From Candidatus Methylacidiphilales bacterium (lineage in GTDB: Bacteria > Verrucomicrobiota > Verrucomicrobiia > Methylacidiphilales > JAAUTS01), in NCBI GenBank assembly GCA_028713655.1, contig JAQTNW010000041.1:1-32175 (forward strand): 32,175 bases of DNA, given 5' to 3'. Made by a program: the position numbers and the translations under genes. The notes beneath the pieces are model-generated. The model ran no database searches, was not told the origin of the DNA, and saw only the letters and a list, made by a program, of their open reading frames with translations. Each line of letters opens with the position of its first letter. Position 1 is the stretch's first letter. This document shows positions 1 to 7,663 of this stretch, in pieces.

Positions 1-233
1 AAACCGATACACATCCTCAATACGAAGTAACCACCATCACGTGCGCCTGCGGGGCCGTTTACACAACCCGCTCCACACGCGAAACCCTCCGCATCGGCAT
101 CTGCGCCGCCTGCCATCCCTTCTTCACAGGGACCCAGAAATTTGTCGATACCGCGGGCCGGGTCGATAAATTCAAGAAACGCTTCGGCAGCGTCAAAATG
201 TCCGAAACGACCAAGCAGAAGAAGAAAAAATAG
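1..233 (+). CDS. rpmE: 50S ribosomal protein L31, 5' end cut off by the window
   Basis: Component of the large ribosomal subunit. The frame read from base 3 to the TAG at 231-233 gives the L31 signature: a HPQYE start, the CACG and CAAC cysteine pairs, then CHPFFTGTQ, a [10 protein letters not shown] core and a lysine-rich tail. The four cysteines mark the zinc-binding (C+) form rather than the zinc-free paralogue. Only the first one or two codons are missing. The C-terminus carries a Lys-rich extension of about 14 residues beyond the KKRF where the E. coli protein nearly ends. A strong hairpin follows, so this is probably the end of its transcript. prfA lies downstream, a neighbour often seen with rpmE in bacteria. 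Confidence 0.95.
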   Translation, partial: TDTHPQYEVTTITCACGAVYTTRSTRETLRIGICAACHPFFTGTQKFVDTAGRVDKFKKRFGSVKMSETTKQKKKK

Positions 234-255
234 CGACGCCAGTTTGAATTTCGCG

Positions 256-294
256 ATGGCCGGGATATAACCATGTCCCGGCCATTTGCTTTTA
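256..294 (+). terminator. Rho-independent-type terminator after rpmE
   Basis: A perfect 10-bp inverted repeat, ATGGCCGGGA at 256-265 and TCCCGGCCAT at 276-285, has a 10-base loop and is followed by TTGCTTTTATTT. It lies 23 bases after the rpmE stop. The U-tract is interrupted, so termination strength is inferred. Confidence 0.75.
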
Positions 295-328
295 TTTCAA
301 CCGCTGTTTTAAACTTAAAATTCTTCAA

Positions 329-1402
329 ATGAACCTGGCTTCTCATCTCGAACGCTCGCAAAAACGCTTTGACGAGCTTGAGGATGCCATTGCCTCGCCG
401 GACCTCTATTCCAACTCCACCCGCGCCCAGGAGATCCTTAAAGAGCATGCCCAGCTCAAAAATCTCCTCGCCCTGCAGCAATCCCTGCAGCGCCTGGAAA
501 AAAACATCGCGGACAACAAAACCCTCATCGCGGAAGCCGGCGATCCCGAACTTGCCGCCCTGGCCCGGCAGGAACTCCCCGAACTCGAAACCGAAGCCGC
601 CAAACTCCGGCGCGACATGCTGGCCAACATCCTTCCGCCCGACCCCAATGATTCCCGCAACATCATTGTCGAACTCCGCGCAGGCACCGGCGGCGATGAA
701 GCCGCCATTTTCAGCGCCGACCTCTTTCGCATGTACAGCCGCTACGCCGAAACCGTCGGCTGGAAAATCGAAGTCATGGATTCCAGTCCCTCCGCCATGG
801 GCGGCTACAAGGAAATCATCTTTGCCGTGACCGGCCGTGACATCTTCAAAAAGATGCGCTTTGAAAGCGGCGTACATCGCGTCCAGCGCGTCCCCGCCAC
901 CGAAAGCCAGGGCCGCATCCATACTTCGACGGCCACCGTCGCGGTGCTGCCGGAGGCCAAGGAAGTCGATCTGGTGATCAAGCCCGACGAAATTCGCGTC
1001 GAAGTCTGCCGCTCCGGCGGCCCCGGCGGCCAGGGCGTCAACACCACCGACAGCGCGGTGCAGATCCTGCACATTCCCAGCGGAATGATTGTCCGCTGCC
1101 AGGACGGACGCTCGCAGCTCAAAAACCGCGACAAAGCAATGAACATCCTGCGCTCACGCCTTTTGGAGCAGAAACAGGCCGAAGAAAACGCCAAATACGC
1201 CGCCGCGCGGAAAAAACAAATCGGCAGCGGAGATCGGAACGAAAAAATCCGGACCTACAACTATCCCCAAAACCGGATCACCGACCATCGCATCAACTAC
1301 ACAATGTACAACCTCGCCGCGTTCATGGAAGGCGAGATTGACGAACTGCTCGATGCACTCCACGTCGCCGACGTCGAACTACGCCTCTCCGAATTGGATT
1401 GA
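329..1402 (+). CDS. prfA: Peptide chain release factor 1
   Basis: Recognises UAA and UAG stop codons in the ribosomal A site and triggers peptidyl-tRNA hydrolysis. The 357-residue protein is the normal RF1 length. It has the RF1-type stop-recognition segment RVPATESQGR (PAT, the PxT anticodon-like tripeptide of RF1, not the SPF of RF2) and the catalytic GGQ loop in GGPGGQGVNTTDSA, followed by the conserved CQDGRSQLKN segment. The chosen ATG gives the usual MNLASHLERS start. No Shine-Dalgarno sequence is visible in the bases before it, which are AT-rich. It sits 95 bases after rpmE, beyond a terminator, so it probably has its own promoter in that gap. There is no prmC immediately downstream. 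Confidence 0.97.
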   Translation: MNLASHLERSQKRFDELEDAIASPDLYSNSTRAQEILKEHAQLKNLLALQQSLQRLEKNIADNKTLIAEAGDPELAALARQELPELETEAAKLRRDMLANILPPDPNDSRNIIVELRAGTGGDEAAIFSADLFRMYSRYAETVGWKIEVMDSSPSAMGGYKEIIFAVTGRDIFKKMRFESGVHRVQRVPATESQGRIHTSTATVAVLPEAKEVDLVIKPDEIRVEVCRSGGPGGQGVNTTDSAVQILHIPSGMIVRCQDGRSQLKNRDKAMNILRSRLLEQKQAEENAKYAAARKKQIGSGDRNEKIRTYNYPQNRITDHRINYTMYNLAAFMEGEIDELLDALHVADVELRLSELD

Positions 1403-1649
1403 GTGGATCCATTTGTTTGTTCGATGGGGGCCTTATCGCAAGACCGGAGCTAAAGCGTTTCCATTTTAAATAGCCGCGACATCAAACTTATAGGGCTGAA
1501 TCTTTTCGTGGCTTGGGAACGATTGAAAACCATTCCTTCGCCTGATCGGGCCGGACCAGTTCTTTGTAGTTGGTTTCGATCATGGTAGTGGTCACGGAAC
1601 TCGGAGGAAATGCACACACCCCGAAGCGGTCGCCGCAGCGGCCTTTCCG

Positions 1650-1667
1650 CCCCTCTTGATAGAGGGG
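1650..1667 (-). terminator. Hairpin directly downstream of the tmRNA 3' end, part of a repeated sequence
   Basis: CCCCTCTTGATAGAGGGG forms a 6-bp perfect GC-rich stem with a 6-base loop, starting three bases beyond the tmRNA discriminator base. It could stop or help process the tmRNA precursor. No clean U-tract follows on the minus strand. The same 18 bases occur again at 11056-11073, so this may be a dispersed repeat that doubles as a terminator. Confidence 0.55.
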
Positions 1668-1669
1668 AG

Positions 1670-2022
1670 TGGAGGCGGCGGGAATCGAACCCGCGTCCTT
1701 AACCGAAGGAACGCCTGCCTCTACAAGCTTAGTGCCTGGTAATTTCTCAAACGCCGGTTTGCCCGGACACTCACGCCGGCGTTCCAGCCCCCAGTCAGTT
1801 CGTCCCGGAAAGCCGGTGGCCCGCTTCCCGAACCGTTCCGCTAATAGCGTCTTGTTCCCCCAGCGGAAGTCAGAGACAAGACGTCACGGCGTTATTAGGC
1901 CGCGAGAGCCAACTCTTCGTTAGCATTTAATTTTTTTGAGCCGGATTTTTAACGGGGCCAACCGACTCAATCCCCGGCTTGCCACAGGCGCACGTTCGAA
2001 AAAGTCGAAACCGGGCGCCCCC
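1670..2022 (-). ncRNA. ssrA: Transfer-messenger RNA (tmRNA)
   Basis: Rescues stalled ribosomes together with SmpB and tags the nascent chain for proteolysis. On the minus strand the 5' end GGGGGCG (2016-2022) pairs with the 3' CGCCTCC (1671-1677), with A1670 as discriminator. The T-arm reads GGACGCGGGTTCGATTCCCG, typical of tmRNA. The tag frame is 1892-1924: GCT AAC GAA GAG TTG GCT CTC GCG GCC TAA TAA, giving ANEELALAA and two stops; with the Ala donated by the charged tmRNA the tag is AANEELALAA. The ALAA end is the usual ClpXP/ClpAP degron. The genome does not encode CCA here (the bases after the discriminator are CTC), so CCA must be added enzymatically. Standard one-piece tmRNA, 353 nt before CCA. 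Confidence 0.96.
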
Positions 2023-2096
2023 TTCCAATGCGACTTCTGCATGTTTTACGTGCACAAACGCAATATTCCAATATAGTTCAACCCAGACCTTTGGCA

Positions 2097-2909
2097 ATGA
2101 AGATACGCCTTATTTTACCATCCTGCGCTCTGGCAGCCCTCGCCGCCGCTCTCCTTTTCCCCAATACCGCGTCGGCCCAGGTGGAGGATGAAAACCCCTA
2201 CGACCCTTCCCTCGGCCTGGCTTTTCCCTTAAAACAGGATACGGGCCGGGTCATCGTTTCACAAAAAGTCCTGCTGAATTACAACGTCATCCTTCAGCCG
2301 GGCTATGTCGCGCGGGTCATTTTCCAGCGCCCCGAAGCCCATGACCGGGATGTAGTCTTGAAAAACAAAAAGAAATCGCTCGAAGACACCTACTCCAGGC
2401 AGCCCACCAAACTCGACAGGCCGGATGCCAGCGCCCAGTCCGCAATCGCCCAGGCAGCCGCCCAACGCGCCAACAAAAATTATTGGAAGGATGAAATGCT
2501 CTTCCGCGGCTTGCTGCATAAAATGAACCTGGAAAATTATTTTCTGGTATTTGAGGTGCCGGGGTCGCCCGACCTGCTGGTCGAACAGCTCCAGTTGCCG
2601 GAAGACCTTTTGCTGGGCGAGATCGACGGCAAAATCTACGTCCTGACTCTCGCCAAGGAATCCATTGCGCGGAAAAAAGGCATTGTCTCGGGAGCCCAGC
2701 TCCTGGCCTATAACGGGGTGAATGTCAAATCGCTGGAGGATTTCCGCGACCGCTATCTGAAGGAAAAGGAAGAATACCGCAACGCCGGCAAACCCCTGAG
2801 CATGACCTTCCTGCTGAAGGACAAAACCGAACCCACGACCATCAATTTCAAAACACCGCATTCACTGGATGACAATCCCCTCCTGATGGATCTGCCGGGA
2901 CAAAAGTAG
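2097..2909 (+). CDS. Secreted protein with a C-terminal PDZ-like domain, function unknown
   Basis: A 270-residue protein starting with a clear signal peptide: Lys/Arg n-region, hydrophobic stretch, and an Ala-Ser-Ala-Gln cleavage region near residue 28. I chose the ATG at 2097 because it puts the signal peptide at the N-terminus; the in-frame ATG at 2028 would add 23 residues and lies 6 bases from the tmRNA 5' end. The middle is charged and rich in Lys, Gln and Ala (about residues 70-130). Residues 190-260 look like a degenerate PDZ fold: a hydrophobic strand, GIVSGAQLLAYNGVNVKSLE (the usual 'G-xxxG-xxLLxxNGxxV' pattern), then a helix and a final strand. It is probably periplasmic. There is no protease domain, so if it is a PDZ protein it would act by binding. 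It converges on the DUF423 gene 13 bases away. Confidence 0.75.
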   Translation: MKIRLILPSCALAALAAALLFPNTASAQVEDENPYDPSLGLAFPLKQDTGRVIVSQKVLLNYNVILQPGYVARVIFQRPEAHDRDVVLKNKKKSLEDTYSRQPTKLDRPDASAQSAIAQAAAQRANKNYWKDEMLFRGLLHKMNLENYFLVFEVPGSPDLLVEQLQLPEDLLLGEIDGKIYVLTLAKESIARKKGIVSGAQLLAYNGVNVKSLEDFRDRYLKEKEEYRNAGKPLSMTFLLKDKTEPTTINFKTPHSLDDNPLLMDLPGQK

Positions 2910-2922
2910 CCCGCATTTTTTA

Positions 2923-3291
2923 TCAACGCGGCGGGCGCTCTGCAATTTTGTCAGCATTCGCACCCAAAAGAATCAAGTAAGCCCAGCCGACAAGTAAAAG
3001 CAATCCGCCGAGTGGAGTGATTGCGCCGAGCCATTTGATTCCGGTCAAGGCCAGCGCATAAAGCGATCCGGAGAAAAGCACAATTCCGCCCGCAAAGAAA
3101 TAGAACGGCCGGCGGCCCGCATTCCAGCACGACAAAACCAAAAGCACCACGCTGTGCGCCAAGTGGTATAAGACGGCTGTTTTCCAAATTTCCACGGATT
3201 GGTGCTGTTCCAGCACGCGCTGCAACCCATGTGCGCCAAAGGCGCCCAAAGCCACTGCCAAAAAACCAAAGAGTGCCGCAATGCGAATCAT
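2923..3291 (-). CDS. DUF423 family inner-membrane protein (YgdD-like)
   Basis: A 122-residue hydrophobic protein with four predicted membrane helices. The family signature is clear: GFLAVALGAFGAHGL in the first helix, an IWKTAVLYHLAHS segment, then Gly-rich helices ending with a PLGGLLLLVGWAYL segment. DUF423 proteins are widespread and their role is unknown. The ATG at 3289-3291 overlaps the TGA of the upstream gene (TGATG), so translation is probably coupled to it. An upstream in-frame start at 3330 would add 13 residues inside the preceding gene and is less likely. It is the last gene of a minus-strand run that starts with vapB. Confidence 0.88.
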   Translation of the reverse strand: MIRIAALFGFLAVALGAFGAHGLQRVLEQHQSVEIWKTAVLYHLAHSVVLLVLSCWNAGRRPFYFFAGGIVLFSGSLYALALTGIKWLGAITPLGGLLLLVGWAYLILLGANADKIAERPPR

Positions 3292-3530
3292 CACTTTTTC
3301 AGGAGCAAGGAGGAGACCAACTGCTCCCATTCCGCTTTCAGGTCACCATTGAAAAAAGGTTTGCCAACTTTCCCATACCAATACCGGGCATTGCTTTCAT
3401 CCCCTTCCTTCCGATGCAAATAAGCATGGACCCAGTCGCCCTTTGCATCCTGCCACAGGGCCTGAAGCGGCAGGCCCAGGCCTTCCGGCATCGCGCCATC
3501 CAGCGTTTGTTGGAACTCCTTTAAATTCAT
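3291..3530 (-). CDS. Small conserved hypothetical protein (DAKGDW / HAYLHRKEGD family)
   Basis: A 79-residue soluble, acidic-aromatic protein. From memory, it resembles a small family with the ordered motifs ALWxDAKGDW, HAYLHRKEGD, NAxYWYxxxGKP and a C-terminal EWExLV; no function is known to me. In family members I recall, a stretch of about 15-20 residues lies between DAKGDW and HAYLHRKEGD. Here the two motifs are joined directly (DAKGDWVHAYLHRKEGD), so this copy appears to have an internal deletion. Its stop overlaps the DUF423 start (TGATG), and it begins 11 bases after the vapC stop, so it is probably in the vapBC transcript. Confidence 0.7.
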   Translation of the reverse strand: MNLKEFQQTLDGAMPEGLGLPLQALWQDAKGDWVHAYLHRKEGDESNARYWYGKVGKPFFNGDLKAEWEQLVSSLLLKK

Positions 3531-3541
3531 TCAATTATCAG

Positions 3542-3919
3542 TCATTTGATTGTCTTGAAAAAAAAGCGGACATTCGGAAGGTCTTTAAAATGCTCGTCCT
3601 GCGTCCAAAGAATTGCTTCATGGCGCATCGCTGTCGCATAAATAATGCCGTCCGCTAGCGGCAAAGGATGGCGCGCAGCCTCCAGGGCCAGCGCACAATC
3701 CAGGTCAATAAGCCGGCCGCTCTGCATCATGCTGGCGACTTGAAGCGCATCATTCTCGCCGCGCTCTCTAAGAACCTTTTTGAAGACCTCGTAAATTGAA
3801 ATGACTGGCACAAAAAGGTTCTCAGCGTTTTCGATGGGCGGCGCAAAAAACGAAGCGCGCTCACTGTCTGCGAAATATTCGAGCCAGCCGGACGAATCAA
3901 CCACGTTGGCAGTGCTCAC
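3542..3919 (-). CDS. vapC: PIN-domain ribonuclease toxin, VapC family
   Basis: Toxin of a type II toxin-antitoxin pair; VapC proteins are Mg2+-dependent endoribonucleases that usually cut tRNA or rRNA. The 125-residue protein has the four acidic PIN residues in their expected order: Asp8 (VVDSSGW), Glu44 (SIYEVFKK), Asp90 (LADGIIYATA) and Asp108 (WTQDEHF). All are present, so it looks intact and active. It starts with GTG, overlapping the vapB stop as GTGA, the usual coupled arrangement that keeps antitoxin in excess. The target RNA cannot be told from sequence. Confidence 0.92.
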   Translation of the reverse strand: MSTANVVDSSGWLEYFADSERASFFAPPIENAENLFVPVISIYEVFKKVLRERGENDALQVASMMQSGRLIDLDCALALEAARHPLPLADGIIYATAMRHEAILWTQDEHFKDLPNVRFFFKTIK

Positions 3920-4122
3920 AGGCGGTCATCGTCCCGTTCGATGCTTGTGTCCATGCCGCGGAGGAAGCCGCGCATCTGTTGAATCGAGCGAACAGGAATG
4001 AATTCTACTCTGTCGGCGTATCGTAAAACGCGAAACTTCTCGCCTGCGGTAAGATGCAAAGCCTCTCGGATGGCTTGCGGAATGACAACCTGAAATTTGG
4101 GTGAAAGGGTAACGGTATTCAT
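3916..4122 (-). CDS. vapB: AbrB/SpoVT-type antitoxin, VapB family
   Basis: A 68-residue antitoxin for the downstream VapC. The N-terminal 45 residues are a swapped-hairpin AbrB DNA-binding fold (VTLSPKFQVVIPQAIREALH, then LTAGEKFRVL). The C-terminal tail, from about residue 46, with the FLRGMDTS segment and the acidic run ERDDD, is the usual toxin-binding segment. It should dimerise, bind its own promoter and neutralise VapC. The start has no Shine-Dalgarno sequence, and the predicted transcription start is only a few bases upstream, so the message may be nearly leaderless. Confidence 0.9.
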   Translation of the reverse strand: MNTVTLSPKFQVVIPQAIREALHLTAGEKFRVLRYADRVEFIPVRSIQQMRGFLRGMDTSIERDDDRL

Positions 4123-4163
4123 ATCGATCAGGGTACCGTATGACGATTCTTATATCGATGCAA
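4121..4163 (-). promoter_or_regulatory. vapBC promoter with two ATATCGAT boxes (candidate VapB operator)
   Basis: Read on the minus strand, TTGCAT (4158-4163), a 17-base spacer and TACGGT (4135-4140) form a plausible sigma-70 promoter. The 8-mer ATATCGAT (plus strand) occurs at 4121-4128 and 4152-4159, 31 bp apart or about three helical turns. One copy covers the start region and the other overlaps the -35 element. This fits autorepression by an AbrB-type antitoxin but is inferred. Confidence 0.5.
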
Positions 4164-4376
4164 GCGGAAAAATTTACACCGGCCGCCGACCAAACCGTTC
4201 GCTTCGCGAACAACACTCAAGAACCAAAGCGGTGTCGCGCCCCACAGTCACGAGGCTTGCCACCGCACTCCATATCTTGCTGATCGGAGTATCCCGTTAA
4301 TCTTGATCCTAATATGTATATTTCTCTCTCGCCTCCGCGCGGAAAATATTTTCATTGCAGCCTTGCGCAAAGAAAA

Positions 4377-7300
4377 TTATTCCAGCAACCCCTGCAGTTC
4401 TTCCCAGCTCAGGCTGCGGATGAACGCTTCTTCGCTGACCAGGGTGTTGGCCACGAGTTCGCTCTTTTTCCTCTGGAGGTTCACGATCTTTTCCTCAACC
4501 GTTCCGCGCGCAATCAATTTATACGACGTGACAATTTTGCTTTGCCCGATGCGGTGCGCCCGTGCGGTCGCCTGTTCCTCCACCGCCGGATTCCACCAGG
4601 GATCGAAATGCACCACCATGTCAGCGCCGGTCAGATTGATGCCCGTGCCGCCCGCCTTCAGACTGATGAGAAACAGCGGGATCGTCGCATCGCCCTGGAA
4701 TTGAAGGATCTGGCCCTTGCGGTCCAGTGTTCCGCCATCCAGATAGCAATAGGTGATTCCGCGCTGCTTGAGCTGGTCCTCCAACAATTTCAACATGCTG
4801 ACAAACTGGCTGAACACCAGCATCCGGTGCCCGCCGTCCACCGCCTGGTCCAGCAATTCAAAAAAGTAATCCAGCTTGGCAGAGGGCTCCTTCCACTGCT
4901 GTTCCGGTTCCGCAGGCAATAAGCCGAGATGGCAGCAGACCTGGCGCAGCCGCATCAGGGCCGTTAGAATCGCCATGCGACTTTTTTCCTTCGACTGCCC
5001 GTTGGCGCCAGAATGGTCAAAGACGTTGCGACGGCTTTGTTCCAGAATTTTCTGGTAAACCATCTTTTGCTCCTCGGTCAATTCGCAGAAAGCCACATGC
5101 TCAAGTTTTTCCGGCAGCTCCTTTGCCACCTCGTTTTTCGTCCGCCGTAAAATAAACGGACGCACCCGCTCCCTGAGCCTGTTGTGCGCGGCGGCGTCGT
5201 TTTGTTTGCTGATGGGCACTTCATAACGCCGCTTGAAGTCCATGGCGGGTCCCAGATAACCCGGCATGAGATAGTCGAAGATCGACCACAGATCGAGCAG
5301 GGAGTTTTCAATCGGCGTGCCGGTCAGGACGAAACGGTGTTTGGCCTTCAGCATCTTGGCGCAGACCGCATTCTGGCTCGATCTGTTTTTGATGTGCTGC
5401 GCCTCATCCAACACCGCCATTGAAAATTCCGTTTCCTTGTACATCTCGATGTCGCGACGCAACAACGCATAGGACGTGATGATGATGTCGTGGTCTTTGA
5501 TCTTGTCGAATGAGGACTGCCGTTTCGCCCCATGCAACACAAGCGTACTCAGCCCCGGGGTGAAGCGCAACGCCTCGTCCTGCCAGTTCAAAACCAGGCT
5601 GGTCGGCGAGACTATCAGCGCGGGCCCCGTCTGCAGGCCGTTTTTCTTCCGGAACTCCAGGTACGCCAGCATCTGGAGGGTTTTCCCGAGGCCCATCTCG
5701 TCCGCCAGTATCCCTGACATGGAGTTACGCGCCAAGTGATGAAGCCAGCCGACCCCTGTCTTTTGATACGGCCGGGCTTTGGTTTCCAGCGAAGCCTCCA
5801 GGCCGATCTCGTCATACGACGTAATCTTCGAGGGCGGCTGCCATTGCGAACGCGCCGTCAACTGCCAACCGTTGGCCGCGAGCACATTCCCGAGATAAGG
5901 CGCATAACGCGTGCTGACTTTCATCCCCGACCCGGTTTGCTCCACCTGGCAGTCCCGTATCACTTCCTGGAATTCCCGGACCGACTGCGTCGGCAAGAGG
6001 GCAATACGCCCACTCGCCATGCGCTGGTGGCTGACGCCCATGTTCAGCAAACGCTGCACTTCGGCATGGGAAAGAGCCGATTTGCCGGATGCTTCCTTGA
6101 AATCGATATCCACGGAAAGCCAGTCTTCGCCGGAAGACGAAATGCTGACCTCGGGTTCGATCCGGTCGCACTTGCGCACCAGTTCCTGCAAGCGCGGCGT
6201 AAACGCGATTTTCCATTCCGAGGACCAGCGCGGCAAAATATTGGCCAGGAAAAATCCCACGCGCGATTCGCCGGTAAGCGCGTACAGCTCCGGCTGCCGC
6301 TGTCCGGGCAGGAATCCGGCTGACAAAATCTGCGAGATCACCCCCTGCTCGGCCTCCCGGTCCCGGATGAAATAGCGCCTCGGGTCCGCCGGGTCCGGCT
6401 TCCACTCCTCCTTCGACAACAATTCCGTGCTGGTGCCGCCCTTCAAAAGGAAACGGCCCTCTCCATAACCCGCCTCGATCTTGCAACTCAGTCCCGATAA
6501 CATCCCGTCCAGCGTGATGTGGATGGCGGGTTTGGTCTTGCTGAACTGGATGCTGCTGCAACCCTCGCCCATGACCAGTTCGGCCTGGCGCTCCAGGTGC
6601 GGGATTTCGTATTGGAAAAAGTGGGCCAGCTTCGCCCTCGGCACGATCATGTCCTTGGTCCGGAGCGAAAGATAACTCACGGGAAGGCCGTTGAGATATT
6701 CCAACTGATTGTTGTAAAACAGCCATTGGCCGTGGATGGACTGCAGGATCACGCCCTCGGTCCGGCGCGGCTCTTCCAGGTGCAGTTGCAGGTCGCCGTT
6801 TTCCAGCATGTTCATTTGCAGGCAGGTCCGGTGCTGCGCCCGCTTGATTTCAAGCCCTGACAATTTCCCGAGAGTCACACGCGGGTGGCCTGTCAGGCTC
6901 AGGAAAAATTCACCGAATTTTTTGGCGGAAAGCATCCACATTCCCCGCAGCTCCCCCTGACTCAAACGCCGGATCAGGTCCAGCGCTCCCGCATCCGCAT
7001 CCGAAACCGCATACACCGTGCGTTCCGGGCTCAAGAAATTATCCAGCGGCACCGGCGGCTGCTTGTCCAGCGAGGCTTCGCAGATGATCCGCATCTCGCC
7101 CGTATTCCAGGCTTCCAGGAATTTATGCGGCAGCAGGATTGAAAGCTCGAGTTGCCGGACGGCATCCGAGGCTTCGGAAAGCGGCAGATACCGCAAATCG
7201 GGAACGCATTGCCGTTTTTCAACCGATCCATTGGAAGCCGTATGCGGAAGGATTGCGGGAAGTTTGGCTACCTTGGGGTTGATGTATTCGAGCCCCAGGG

Positions 7301-7577
7301 CGATCACATGGGCGCAGACGGTGCCGTATTCGCGGGCCTGGCGGCAGGAACAAAGATTTTCCACGTCCGCCAGTCGGCAGCCCAGTTGAAGGCGCGCCTT
7401 GACGGAAGTCGTCCCCGTCTGGACGGTTCCCCGTAAAAGCGGCGGTTCATAGGCCACATCCAGGACTTTGCTGCTTTCCCACAGCGAAAGTCCTTCTTTC
7501 ATGGCCCGCCACCCCCCAATTTCCAGAAGGAGTTCCTTGGTGATGACCAGAGGATCACTCGAAACCGAACTAGGCAT
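4377..7577 (-). CDS. SWI2/SNF2-family ATPase with N-terminal SWIM zinc finger
   Basis: A DNA translocase-like ATPase of about 1066 residues. The N-terminus has a SWIM zinc finger (CSC at about 76-78 and CAH at about 88-90). A long middle region follows, as in bacterial SNF2 proteins, then the two RecA-like lobes. Lobe 1 has Walker A in ILADEMGLGKT (about 619-629), the Walker B box DEAQ (about 724) and LTGTPIENS. Lobe 2 has VFSQF, SLKAGGTGINLT and the arginine-finger motif ARAHRIGQ (about 1003). All motifs are intact. Bacterial relatives are often called HepA/RapA-like, but RapA itself lacks SWIM, so I do not use that name. I chose ATG 7577; an upstream ATG at 7613 adds 12 residues and would run through an inverted repeat. 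It appears monocistronic. Substrate unknown. Confidence 0.9.
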   Translation of the reverse strand: MPSSVSSDPLVITKELLLEIGGWRAMKEGLSLWESSKVLDVAYEPPLLRGTVQTGTTSVKARLQLGCRLADVENLCSCRQAREYGTVCAHVIALGLEYINPKVAKLPAILPHTASNGSVEKRQCVPDLRYLPLSEASDAVRQLELSILLPHKFLEAWNTGEMRIICEASLDKQPPVPLDNFLSPERTVYAVSDADAGALDLIRRLSQGELRGMWMLSAKKFGEFFLSLTGHPRVTLGKLSGLEIKRAQHRTCLQMNMLENGDLQLHLEEPRRTEGVILQSIHGQWLFYNNQLEYLNGLPVSYLSLRTKDMIVPRAKLAHFFQYEIPHLERQAELVMGEGCSSIQFSKTKPAIHITLDGMLSGLSCKIEAGYGEGRFLLKGGTSTELLSKEEWKPDPADPRRYFIRDREAEQGVISQILSAGFLPGQRQPELYALTGESRVGFFLANILPRWSSEWKIAFTPRLQELVRKCDRIEPEVSISSSGEDWLSVDIDFKEASGKSALSHAEVQRLLNMGVSHQRMASGRIALLPTQSVREFQEVIRDCQVEQTGSGMKVSTRYAPYLGNVLAANGWQLTARSQWQPPSKITSYDEIGLEASLETKARPYQKTGVGWLHHLARNSMSGILADEMGLGKTLQMLAYLEFRKKNGLQTGPALIVSPTSLVLNWQDEALRFTPGLSTLVLHGAKRQSSFDKIKDHDIIITSYALLRRDIEMYKETEFSMAVLDEAQHIKNRSSQNAVCAKMLKAKHRFVLTGTPIENSLLDLWSIFDYLMPGYLGPAMDFKRRYEVPISKQNDAAAHNRLRERVRPFILRRTKNEVAKELPEKLEHVAFCELTEEQKMVYQKILEQSRRNVFDHSGANGQSKEKSRMAILTALMRLRQVCCHLGLLPAEPEQQWKEPSAKLDYFFELLDQAVDGGHRMLVFSQFVSMLKLLEDQLKQRGITYCYLDGGTLDRKGQILQFQGDATIPLFLISLKAGGTGINLTGADMVVHFDPWWNPAVEEQATARAHRIGQSKIVTSYKLIARGTVEEKIVNLQRKKSELVANTLVSEEAFIRSLSWEELQGLLE

Positions 7578-7587
7578 TCTTTCAATT

Positions 7588-7605
7588 GTGCCAATACACT
7601 GGCAC
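7588..7605. promoter_or_regulatory. Inverted repeat just upstream of the SNF2 gene
   Basis: GTGCCA (7588-7593), a 6-base spacer and TGGCAC (7600-7605) form a perfect dyad 10 bases upstream of the chosen SNF2 start codon. It could be an operator or a leader hairpin. No further evidence is available. Confidence 0.35.
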
Positions 7606-7663
7606 GAATACAAGCGCGGATTCAGCGCTTAAAGAAACGCTTTTGAATTAAAACGGGACGGGA

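Noticed and set aside
1488-1584. Minus-strand peptide MIETNYKE followed, after a one-base shift, by LVRPDQAKEWFSIVPKPR
   Set aside because: It reads sensibly only with a frameshift; it is too short to assign and could be chance. A relic of a gene is possible but unsupported.
1669-1923. Plus-strand frame of 84 codons beginning MEAAGIEPAS
   Set aside because: It is antisense to the tmRNA; the 'GIEPA'-type peptide comes from the T-arm sequence and is a well-known false gene.
2028-2096. Longer start for the PDZ-like protein
   Set aside because: The extension is unlike a signal peptide and begins 6 bases from the tmRNA 5' end, where tmRNA promoter elements must lie.
5736-6323. 195-codon plus-strand frame within the SNF2 gene
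   Set aside because: Arg/Pro-rich antisense shadow without any domain signature.
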